Part shown: one piece after another, positions 1 to 5,219 of the stretch
How positions within the stretch are numbered: position 1 is the first letter of the stretch
Layout of the letters: each line of letters starts with the position of its first letter
Made by a program: the position numbers and the translations under genes
Assembly: GCA_947488645.1 (NCBI GenBank)
Contig: CANLAC010000059.1
Span: forward strand, 1-7,265
Direction of reading: 5' to 3'
DNA: 7,265 nt
Origin: Actinomycetota bacterium
Lineage (GTDB): Bacteria; Actinomycetota; Actinomycetes; Nanopelagicales; Nanopelagicaceae
Notes under the pieces: generated by a model
The model's input: the letters and a program-made list of their open reading frames with translations, nothing else
Database searches by the model: none
Told to the model about the DNA's origin: nothing

Positions 1-18
1 TTTTTTAGACGCGGCCAA
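1..18 (-). CDS. rpoB: RNA polymerase beta subunit, N-terminal start only (partial)
   Basis: Only the first six codons are in the window, read leftward from a TTG at 18-16; they give M-A-A-S-K-K and run off the left edge. The call rests on three things. First, actinobacterial RpoB proteins commonly begin at TTG with Ala-Ala-Ser or Ala-Asp-Ser. Second, rpoB normally follows rplL in this phylum. Third, a good Shine-Dalgarno sequence GGAAGGA (25-31) lies 6 bases before the TTG. RpoB is the catalytic beta subunit of RNA polymerase. The gene has its own promoter at 147-175 and is separated from rplL by a terminator. Six codons cannot prove the identity, so this rests mostly on context. Confidence 0.75.
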
Positions 19-146
19 GAGATGTCCTTCCAGACAATTTGCGGGAACGCACAACTATTAGGTCTCAGCCGCTATATGCCCTGACCATAGAAATTTGAGC
101 GAAGGTGAAGAGTACCGACCTCACCCCCGCCCTGTCCAACCCAATG

Positions 147-175
147 CTTATACCTCTAAGCCGGGGCTTTGTCAG
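147..175 (-). promoter_or_regulatory. Probable rpoB(C) promoter
   Basis: On the minus strand a -35 box CTGACA (170-175) is separated by exactly 17 bases from a -10 box TATAAG (147-152). Each matches the sigma-70/SigA consensus at five of six positions. Transcription would start near 140, giving an untranslated leader of about 120 bases before the rpoB TTG. The promoter sits just after the rplL terminator, which fits rpoBC being transcribed separately from rplJL. The leader contains short hairpin potential (for example UGCG-UUCC-CGCA) but nothing I recognise as a known RNA element. Confidence 0.65.
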
Positions 176-198
176 GCCTTTTGGAGAATTTGTGGATG

Positions 199-233
199 AA
201 AAAACCCCGCCTGGCACGAGGGCCAAACGGGGT
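199..233 (-). terminator. Intrinsic terminator after rplL
   Basis: In the minus-strand RNA, 233-222 pairs with 215-204 as a continuous 12-bp stem (two G-U pairs) around a 6-base loop (216-221). A run of six U follows, encoded by 199-204. It begins 21 bases past the rplL stop codon and is a classical rho-independent terminator ending the rplJ-rplL transcript. Confidence 0.9.
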
Positions 234-254
234 CTTTCGCGGTAATTAGTGAAA

Positions 255-641
255 TTACTTGATTGTTACAGTCGCGCCAGCTGCCTCTAGTGCTGCCTTT
301 GCCTTGTCTGCTGTTTCCTTGCTTGCCTTCTCTAGAAGGGTTGCTGGACATGCATCTACTAGGTCCTTCGCTTCCTTCAAGCCAAGGCTTGAATTTAGTC
401 CGCGAACTTCCTTGATCACTGCAATCTTCTGTGATCCTGCGTTTTCCAAGATAACTGTGAACTCATCTTGTGCTCCATCAGCGGCGCCTGCTGCTGCTGC
501 GCCACCTGCTGCTGCAGCTGCTACTGGAGCTGCTGCTGTTACATCGAATTCAGTTTCGAATGACTTAACGAACTCTGAGAGCTCGACCAATGTCATTTCC
601 TTGAACTGACCCAATAGATCTTCTGTGCTGAGCTTTGCCAT
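255..641 (-). CDS. rplL: 50S ribosomal protein L7/L12
   Basis: A 128-residue L7/L12, the flexible stalk protein that recruits and stimulates translation GTPases (EF-Tu, EF-G, IF2) on the large subunit. The N-terminal dimerisation and L10-binding region (about 1-33) is followed by an Ala/Gly/Pro-rich hinge (about 35-56). The globular C-terminal domain (about 59-128) contains the conserved stretch KIAVIKEVR and GLKEAKDLVD. The length is normal for the family. The ATG at 641 has an AGAAGGA ribosome-binding site inside the end of rplJ and only a 5-base gap from the rplJ stop, so translation is probably coupled to L10. A strong terminator follows directly. Confidence 0.98.
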   Translation of the reverse strand: MAKLSTEDLLGQFKEMTLVELSEFVKSFETEFDVTAAAPVAAAAAGGAAAAGAADGAQDEFTVILENAGSQKIAVIKEVRGLNSSLGLKEAKDLVDACPATLLEKASKETADKAKAALEAAGATVTIK

Positions 642-646
642 ATTCG

Positions 647-1297
647 TTATTCCTTCTCTTCTGTTTCTGGAGTTGCTTCTGTAGTTACTTCTGTTGCTTC
701 AGCTACAGGAGCTTCTGCTACATCTGTTGGTGTCTCAACTACTGCTTCTGCAGGAGCTTCGACTACTGCTTCAGCAGCTGGTGCTGCTTCTGCAACTGGC
801 GCAGGTGCGCCTTGTTCTGATTCAAGCTTGATACGAAGTGCGTCAAATATGCGCGCTGCCTTAGCAAGCGATCCCTTCATTGCACCAGCAAGCTTTGCCA
901 ACAGAACTTCACGAGACTCGAGGTTAGCGAGCTGCATGATCTCTGCAGGTGTTACAGACTTGCCTTCATAGAAACCACCCTTGATAACAAGGAATGGATT
1001 CTCTTTTGCAAAATCACGGAGGCTCTTTGCTGCATCAATTGGATCACCCTTGATGAATGCAACTGCTGATGGACCAGTGAGAAGATCATCTGCGATCTCT
1101 ACTCCAGCATCCTTTGCTGCAATCTTTGTGAGAGTGTTCTTCACTACTGAGTACTTGGTTGTTGTACCAAGTGCACGGCGAAGTTCCTTCATTGATGTAA
1201 CAGAAAGACCACGATATTCAGTTAGCACTGTTGCATTAGCTGTACGGAAATCCTCCGCAAGTTCAGCAACTGCTGTTGTCTTATCTGGGCGAGCCAT
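647..1297 (-). CDS. rplJ: 50S ribosomal protein L10 with extended acidic tail
   Basis: L10 forms the base of the ribosomal stalk: its N-terminal domain binds 23S rRNA next to L11 and its C-terminal helix carries L7/L12 dimers. I chose the ATG at 1297 (216 residues, beginning M-A-R-P-D-K, the usual actinobacterial L10 start). It has AAAGG 8 bases upstream. An in-frame GTG at 1306 would add three residues, but its ribosome-binding site would be too close. Residues 1-158 are ordinary L10, ending in the L12-binding helix (ARIFDALRIKLESE). About 55 further residues (160-216) form an Ala/Glu/Val/Pro/Thr-rich acidic tail, including two copies of an 8-residue repeat. Most bacterial L10 proteins are around 165-180 residues, so this tail is long. 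Expression is probably controlled by the leader and attenuator upstream. Confidence 0.96.
   Translation of the reverse strand: MARPDKTTAVAELAEDFRTANATVLTEYRGLSVTSMKELRRALGTTTKYSVVKNTLTKIAAKDAGVEIADDLLTGPSAVAFIKGDPIDAAKSLRDFAKENPFLVIKGGFYEGKSVTPAEIMQLANLESREVLLAKLAGAMKGSLAKAARIFDALRIKLESEQGAPAPVAEAAPAAEAVVEAPAEAVVETPTDVAEAPVAEATEVTTEATPETEEKE
725..772 (-). repeat. 24-base tandem repeat in the L10 tail
   Basis: Two adjacent 24-base units encode EAVVEAPA and EAVVETPT (L10 residues 176-183 and 184-191). An 11-base stretch, actactgcttc on the plus strand, recurs exactly 24 bases apart (738 and 762). It looks like a local duplication within low-complexity coding sequence. Confidence 0.6.
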
Positions 1298-1337
1298 TCG
1301 GTTCACCTTTCCTGTTTCATTGGTGACCGTAGGGAAT

Positions 1338-1371
1338 AAAAAAATCCGTAACGCGTAAGCGCCACGGATTT
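1338..1371 (-). terminator. Attenuator hairpin upstream of rplJ
   Basis: In the minus-strand RNA, 1371-1359 pairs with 1354-1342 as a continuous 13-bp stem (two G-U pairs near the loop) with the loop UUAC (1358-1355). The last stem bases merge into a run of seven U (1338-1344). This is a strong intrinsic terminator, yet it lies about 40 bases before the rplJ start rather than after a gene. The L10 leader aptamer abuts its 5' side with no gap. That arrangement indicates transcription attenuation of rplJL controlled by L10 or the L10-L12 complex. Confidence 0.85.
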
Positions 1372-1458
1372 ACCATGATCACCTACGCGGGCTGAGATTT
1401 CCTCATTTATTTAGATCTACCTTGCGGTTGATCTAGACCTGCGGTCTTTGGTTATGGC
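1372..1458 (-). ncRNA. L10 leader (ribosomal protein L10 autoregulatory RNA)
   Basis: The layout matches the L10 leader family found upstream of rplJ in many bacteria. In minus-strand orientation, closing stem GCCAU (1458-1454) pairs with AUGGU (1376-1372). ACC (1452-1450) pairs with GGU (1383-1381), followed by an asymmetric internal loop AAAGAC/UA that resembles the L10-binding kink. The next stem is CGC (1443-1441) with GCG (1388-1386), continued by G-C pairs. Two side hairpins follow. One spans 1413-1434 (AGAUC/GAUCU, then ACC/GGU, closed by a GCAA tetraloop). The other spans 1393-1405 (UGAG/CUCA). Free L10 or L10-L12 would bind here and influence the adjacent terminator. The structure was drawn by hand and no covariance test was run. 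Confidence 0.8.
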
Positions 1459-1461
1459 CCA

Positions 1462-1491
1462 AGGCTAAAGGTGGGCAGCCTTCGAGGTCAA
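1462..1491 (-). promoter_or_regulatory. Possible internal promoter for rplJL
   Basis: Between the rplA terminator and the L10 leader, the minus strand carries TTGACC (1486-1491) and, 18 bases further on, TAGCCT (1462-1467). The -35 box is good; the -10 box keeps only the key T-A...T positions. A start about 4-7 bases downstream would place the 5' end at or just inside the closing stem of the leader. This is plausible because the terminator after rplA would otherwise starve rplJL, but the -10 is weak. Part of the same stretch can also fold (AAGGCU with AGCCUU) as RNA from read-through. Confidence 0.3.
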
Positions 1492-1501
1492 ATCACGCAT
1501 G

Positions 1502-1530
1502 AAAAAAGGCCCCGGCGCAATGCCGAGGCC
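1502..1530 (-). terminator. Intrinsic terminator after rplA
   Basis: In the minus-strand RNA, 1530-1522 pairs with 1516-1508 (9 bp, GC-rich, one G-U) around a 5-base loop (1517-1521). Six U follow (1502-1507). It starts 19 bases past the rplA stop and should end most secE-nusG-rplK-rplA transcripts. Confidence 0.88.
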
Positions 1531-1548
1531 CTTCTCATGAATTCTTAC

Positions 1549-2253
1549 TTAGTTAGCTGATGGTTCGCGAACTAGGTTGGGATCGATAGCGATTCCAGGT
1601 CCCATCGTTGTTGAAATTACAGCCTTTTGTACGTAGCGACCCTTTGAAGAGTTTGGCTTGGCACGAAGTATTTCCTCCATCGCAGCTGCATAGTTATCTG
1701 CAAGTTGATCTGCAGTAAATGAAGCCTTACCGATTAAGAAGTGAAGGTTTGAGTTCTTATCAACACGGAATTCAATCTTTCCGCCCTTGATATCTTCAAC
1801 AGCCTTAGCAACATCTGTTGTAACAGTTCCTGTCTTTGGGTTTGGCATCAAACCACGAGGTCCTAGAACCTTACCGAGGCGACCGACCTTACCCATGAGA
1901 TCTGGTGTTGAAACAACTGCGTCGTAATCAAGACGACCCTTTGCAACTTCTTCAATGAGTTCATCGCCACCGACGATGTCTGCACCAGCTGCGCGAGCTG
2001 CATCAGCATTTGCACCGTTCGCGAAAACCAAAACGCGAGCAGTCTTACCAGTTCCGTGTGGAAGGTTAACTGTTGAACGGATTGCTTGATCAGCCTTCTT
2101 AGGATCTACACCAAGTACTAGTGCAACTTCGACAGATGCGTCGTACTTAACTGTTGATGTTTCCTTAACAAGTGTTACTGCTTGTAGCGGTGTGTATAGG
2201 TGATCTTTCTTTACCTTTTCAGCTGCCGCTAAGTATTTCTTTGAGCGCTTCAT
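1549..2253 (-). CDS. rplA: 50S ribosomal protein L1
   Basis: L1 builds the mobile L1 stalk that helps eject deacylated tRNA from the E site, and in many bacteria it also represses its own mRNA. The 234-residue product is full length for the family. It starts M-K-R-S-K-K-Y and carries the hallmark GPRGLMPNPKTGTV (131-144) in domain II. Domain I is formed by the N- and C-terminal parts. The ATG at 2253 has AGAGG 5 bases upstream. The gene follows rplK after an unusually structured 86-base spacer and is followed by a strong terminator. Confidence 0.98.
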   Translation of the reverse strand: MKRSKKYLAAAEKVKKDHLYTPLQAVTLVKETSTVKYDASVEVALVLGVDPKKADQAIRSTVNLPHGTGKTARVLVFANGANADAARAAGADIVGGDELIEEVAKGRLDYDAVVSTPDLMGKVGRLGKVLGPRGLMPNPKTGTVTTDVAKAVEDIKGGKIEFRVDKNSNLHFLIGKASFTADQLADNYAAAMEEILRAKPNSSKGRYVQKAVISTTMGPGIAIDPNLVREPSAN

Positions 2254-2275
2254 TTCATCCTCTTTTTCGTAAGGT

Positions 2276-2332
2276 TGTGGTTAGCGAACCAGCGAGGTTC
2301 TCCCACATCTCTTCACCAATTTGGTGTTGAGA
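2276..2332 (-). promoter_or_regulatory. Two hairpins in the rplK-rplA spacer; candidate L1-binding site
   Basis: In the minus-strand RNA the first hairpin (2332-2308) has UCUC/GAGA, a symmetric AA/AA internal loop, then CACCA/UGGUG with a 3-base loop. The second (2307-2276) has an outer 5-bp stem UGUGG/CCACA, an asymmetric internal loop GA/GCUAA, and an inner 5-bp stem GAACC/GGUUC with a 5-base loop. Neither is followed by a U run, so they are not terminators. Known L1 targets combine two short helices with an asymmetric internal loop, and the second hairpin fits that general plan just before the rplA start. The L1 role is inferred. Confidence 0.4.
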
Positions 2333-2339
2333 AATTTAT

Positions 2340-2771
2340 TTATCCGTTAACTGTAATTCCCATTGAACGAGCTGTGCCCGCAATGATCTTGGCAGCTTGA
2401 TCAATGTCATTTGCATTGAGGTCGGCCATCTTCTGAGTTGCGATCTCCTTGACCTGAGCCATGGTGATGTTTGCAACCTTAGTCTTGTGAGGAACAGCTG
2501 ATCCCTTATCAACGCCAGCCGCCTTCAAGATCAAACGTGATGCAGGAGGTGTCTTGGTGATGAATGTGAATGAACGGTCTTCGTAGACAGTGATCTCAAC
2601 TGGAATGATCTGGCCCTTTTGTGATGCTGTTGCATCGTTGTATGCCTTCACGAACTCCATGATGTTGACACCATGCTGACCTAGCGCAGGACCAACTGGT
2701 GGTGCAGGTGTTGCTGCTCCAGCCTGAATCTGCAACTTGATGAAGCCGGTTACCTTCTTCTTTGGTGCCAT
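2340..2771 (-). CDS. rplK: 50S ribosomal protein L11
   Basis: L11 binds the GTPase-associated region of 23S rRNA (the thiostrepton site) together with L10. It supports factor-dependent GTP hydrolysis and stringent-response sensing of uncharged tRNA. The 143-residue protein is standard length. It shows the proline-rich N-terminal motif PPVGPALGQHGVNI (24-37), a flexible linker around residue 73 and the C-terminal rRNA-binding domain (about 76-143). The ATG at 2771 has AGAGGA 8 bases upstream and lies 30 bases after the nusG stop, in the same operon. No separate leader large enough for regulation sits in front of it. Confidence 0.98.
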   Translation of the reverse strand: MAPKKKVTGFIKLQIQAGAATPAPPVGPALGQHGVNIMEFVKAYNDATASQKGQIIPVEITVYEDRSFTFITKTPPASRLILKAAGVDKGSAVPHKTKVANITMAQVKEIATQKMADLNANDIDQAAKIIAGTARSMGITVNG

Positions 2772-2801
2772 TTCTGTTTCCTCTTTTTCTTGGTTTCTTA
2801 A

Positions 2802-3545
2802 TTAAATCTTTTGTACTTGGGCAAATGAAAGTTCAACAGGTGTTTCACGTCCGAAGATTGAAACAAGAACCTTGAGCTTTGCTTGCTCTGGCATGATCTC
2901 TGAGATCGATGCTGGCAGCGTTGCAAAAGGGCCATCCATAACAGTTACTGACTCGCCAACTTCGAAGTCAATAAGACGGATTTGATCCTTATCCAACTTC
3001 TTCTGTGGACGTGGTGCAAGAATCTTTTCAACTTCATCCATACTCAGTGGTGATGGGTGATGGGCGTTGCCAACGAAGCCTGTAACACCAGGAGTGTTAC
3101 GAACTGCTGACCATGACTCATCAGTTAGATCCATGCGAACAAGAACATAACCTGGGTAGATGTTGCGCTTAACCATCTTAAACTGGCCGTTCTTAAGTTC
3201 CTTTACCTCTTCTTCAGGTACTTCAATCTGGAAGATGTAATCCTCCATGTTGAGTGAAATAATTCGGTTATGAAGGTTGCCTTTAACCTTCTTCTCATAT
3301 CCTGCATAAGAGTGGACTACATACCAGTCGCCAAGTGCTGTGCGCAGGGTGCGACGGAATTCTGCGTTTGGATCATTTTCATCTGACTCAATGTCGCCAT
3401 CTTCATCTGATGCGAGCGCAAGTTCAGGCTCAGTTGAAGCAACTGGTGCTTCAACGATCTCTTCTTCAACTACCGGAGTTGAAATCTCTGTCGCATTGGC
3501 AGCAAGTGCTGCTTCAAATGCGTCTGCTTTGATCTCTTCAGTCAT
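2802..3545 (-). CDS. nusG: Transcription termination/antitermination factor NusG
   Basis: NusG binds elongating RNA polymerase and links it to Rho, or to ribosomes through S10. The 247-residue protein has three parts. The first is a disordered, strongly acidic N-terminal extension (about 1-65). The second is the NGN domain (about 72-178) with WYVVHSYAGYEKKV and YPGYVLVRM, which contact polymerase. The third is a C-terminal KOW domain (about 193-247) beginning FEVGESVTVMDGPF. Acidic extensions of this kind are typical of actinobacterial NusG, whereas E. coli NusG is about 180 residues. The ATG at 3545 has AAAGGA 5 bases upstream and follows secE by 9 bases. Confidence 0.97.
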   Translation of the reverse strand: MTEEIKADAFEAALAANATEISTPVVEEEIVEAPVASTEPELALASDEDGDIESDENDPNAEFRRTLRTALGDWYVVHSYAGYEKKVKGNLHNRIISLNMEDYIFQIEVPEEEVKELKNGQFKMVKRNIYPGYVLVRMDLTDESWSAVRNTPGVTGFVGNAHHPSPLSMDEVEKILAPRPQKKLDKDQIRLIDFEVGESVTVMDGPFATLPASISEIMPEQAKLKVLVSIFGRETPVELSFAQVQKI

Positions 3546-3554
3546 TGTTTTCCT

Positions 3555-3779
3555 TTATCCAAATACCCAGAAGACAAGTCTTCCAAGAACAAGGTCGATG
3601 AGAGATACAACGGCAATAATGAATGACACGAATACAAGAACAACAGCTGTATATGTTGTTAGCTGATTACGTGTTGGCCAAACAACCTTGCGAAGTTCTG
3701 AAACTACTTGGCGATAGAAAAGTCCAACGCGCGCAAATAGACCGAGCTTCTCGGCTACTTGTTCAACTGACTCTGTCAT
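3555..3779 (-). CDS. secE: Preprotein translocase subunit SecE
   Basis: SecE is the essential small membrane subunit that clamps SecY in the SecYEG protein-export channel. At 74 residues this is the short single-span form. An N-terminal amphipathic helix is followed by the conserved motif VVSELRKVVWPTRNQL (about 25-40) and one transmembrane helix (about 43-65, rich in Val/Ile/Leu/Phe). Two ATGs lie close together, at 3785 and 3779. The Shine-Dalgarno sequence GAAAGGA directly touches the first and lies 6 bases from the second, so I chose 3779; the alternative adds Met-Thr. The gene lies between tRNA-Trp and nusG, the common actinobacterial order. Confidence 0.93.
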   Translation of the reverse strand: MTESVEQVAEKLGLFARVGLFYRQVVSELRKVVWPTRNQLTTYTAVVLVFVSFIIAVVSLIDLVLGRLVFWVFG

Positions 3780-3831
3780 CGTCATTCCTTTCGATACTTC
3801 ACGGATACTTCTTTATTACACGAACTTCTTG

Positions 3832-3905
3832 CAGGGCAGGAGGGACTCGAACCCCCAACCGGCCGCTTTGGAGACGGCAACTCTAGCCAATTGAGCTACT
3901 GCCCT
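3832..3905 (-). tRNA. trnW: tRNA-Trp (anticodon CCA)
   Basis: A complete 74-base cloverleaf on the minus strand. The acceptor stem AGGGCAG (3905-3899) pairs with CTGCCCT, and G is the discriminator base. The D arm is GCTC/GAGT and the T arm has the TTCGAGT loop. The anticodon stem GCCGT/GCGGC surrounds loop CTCCAAA, giving anticodon CCA for tryptophan codon UGG. The 3' CCA is not encoded and must be added after transcription. It lies 52 bases before secE with no terminator between, so it may be processed from the secE-nusG transcript. No convincing promoter is visible between it and aspC. Confidence 0.97.
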
Positions 3906-4019
3906 TCGCGAGAGCATGGCAAAACCATAGGGAAAAGCAAACCCTCGTGAGCGTCGAAGTGTAGAGGCAAGGTGGGGTTCAGGTCTAACTCGCGCGTGAA
4001 ATACGGCAGACTTACGCCT

Positions 4020-5219
4020 ATGACTCCACGTATCTCAGCCCGTATCGCAGCTATCGCAGAATCAGCCACTTTGGCCGTTGATGCAAAAGCAAAGGCGCTC
4101 AAAGCAGCTGGTCGTCCAGTAATTGGCTTTGGTGCAGGTGAACCAGATTTTCCAACACCTGATTACATCGTTGAAGCAGCAGCTGCAGCAACCAAGGTTG
4201 TAGCAAACCATCGCTACACACCAACACCAGGTTTGCCAGATCTACGTGAAGCAATCGTTGCTAAAACCAAGCGTGACAGTAACTATGACATCACCGTTGA
4301 CCAAGTACTGGTAACAAATGGTGGCAAGCAGTCTGTATATCAAGCATTTGCAACAATTATTGATCCAGGTGATGAAGTACTTCTTCCATCACCATTTTGG
4401 ACCACATACCCAGAGTGCATCAAACTAGCTGGCGGAGTGTCAGTTGAAGTTTTCGCTGATGAAACTCAGAACTATTTAGTCTCAGTTGAACAGCTAGAAG
4501 CTGCTCGCACACCAAAAACTAAGGCGCTACTTTTCTGTTCTCCATCAAATCCAACAGGTTCTGTTTATTCAGCAGAGCAAGTCAAAGCAATTGGTGAATG
4601 GGCTGTTAAGAACAACATTTGGATTATCAGTGATGAAATTTACGAGCACTTGTTATATGACGGTGCTAAAGCACCATCACTTCCAGTTGTAGTCCCCGCT
4701 CTTGCAGATACATGCATCATCATTAACGGAGTTGCAAAGACTTACGCAATGACTGGTTGGCGTGTGGGCTGGATGATTGGACCAAAAGATGTCATCAAGG
4801 CAGCCACCAACTTGCAGTCACACTTAACATCAAATGTTTCCAATGTTTCACAGCGCGCAGCAATTGCCGCAGTGACTGGAAACCTAGATGCTGTTCACAC
4901 AATGGGTGAAGCATTTAACCGTCGTCGTAAGTTAATTGTTGATCTGCTTAACGAAATTCCAGGATTTGAATGTCCAACACCTACTGGAGCTTTCTACGTA
5001 TACCCATCAGTTAAGGGTGTATTGGGCAAAACAATCCGCGGAAAAACACCTACAACATCTGCAGAATTAGCAACCTTGTTACTTGAAGAGGTTGAAGTTG
5101 CAGCGGTTCCTGGAGAAGCATTTGGTCCATCTGGATACCTGCGCTTTTCATATGCGACAAGTGATGAAGATATTGTTGAAGGTATTGGCCGTATCAAGAA
5201 ACTACTTACAGAAGGTTAA
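4020..5219 (+). CDS. aspC: Pyridoxal-phosphate aminotransferase, aspartate aminotransferase type
   Basis: A class I, fold-type I aminotransferase that would interconvert aspartate/2-oxoglutarate and oxaloacetate/glutamate; some relatives also transaminate prephenate. Visible features are GAGEPDFPTP (38-47, N-terminal substrate region), NGGKQ (100-104), SPSNPTG with Asn177, SDEIYEH with Asp205 and Tyr208 (cofactor ring), and VAKTYAMTGWRVG. In the last motif Lys240 is the Schiff-base lysine and Arg248 a phosphate ligand. A late Arg in YLRFSYATSDE likely binds the substrate carboxylate. I chose the ATG at 4020 (399 residues) because the conserved start RISARI follows directly. A GTG at 3996 or 3972 would extend it, and no clear ribosome-binding site supports any of the three. 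The gene is divergent from tRNA-Trp and convergent with murB. Confidence 0.93.
   Translation: MTPRISARIAAIAESATLAVDAKAKALKAAGRPVIGFGAGEPDFPTPDYIVEAAAAATKVVANHRYTPTPGLPDLREAIVAKTKRDSNYDITVDQVLVTNGGKQSVYQAFATIIDPGDEVLLPSPFWTTYPECIKLAGGVSVEVFADETQNYLVSVEQLEAARTPKTKALLFCSPSNPTGSVYSAEQVKAIGEWAVKNNIWIISDEIYEHLLYDGAKAPSLPVVVPALADTCIIINGVAKTYAMTGWRVGWMIGPKDVIKAATNLQSHLTSNVSNVSQRAAIAAVTGNLDAVHTMGEAFNRRRKLIVDLLNEIPGFECPTPTGAFYVYPSVKGVLGKTIRGKTPTTSAELATLLLEEVEVAAVPGEAFGPSGYLRFSYATSDEDIVEGIGRIKKLLTEG

Noticed and set aside
259..609. 116-codon open frame on the plus strand opposite rplL
   Set aside because: It is a shadow of the Ala-rich rplL reading frame; it has no recognisable domain and no ribosome-binding site.
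635..820. Cys/Phe/Ser-rich plus-strand frame
   Set aside because: The composition is an artefact of reading the repetitive L10 tail backwards; not a cysteine-rich peptide gene.
1298..1306. Longer L10 start at GTG 1306
   Set aside because: The ribosome-binding site would be only about 4 bases away, and the family's usual start M-A-R-P-D-K is the ATG at 1297.
981..1358. 125-codon open frame on the plus strand opposite rplJ and its leader
   Set aside because: Antisense to a certain gene and running through the attenuator; its sequence has no family resemblance.
1461..1482. AAGGCU...AGCCUU hairpin before the L10 leader
   Set aside because: Six pairs with a 10-base loop is weak and it overlaps the candidate promoter; not enough to call a separate element.
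3623..3886. Plus-strand frame of 87 codons across secE and the tRNA
   Set aside because: It runs antisense through secE and tRNA-Trp, and its end is simply the tRNA read on the wrong strand.
3958..3988. Possible promoter for tRNA-Trp/secE (TTAGAC at 3983-3988 and TACACT at 3958-3963)
   Set aside because: The spacer is 19 bases and the -35 box is poor; too weak to list as a feature, although some promoter must exist nearby.
3896..4102. Minus-strand frame of 68 codons overlapping the start of aspC
   Set aside because: It is a mirror of the aspC N-terminus and runs into the tRNA; no ribosome-binding site.
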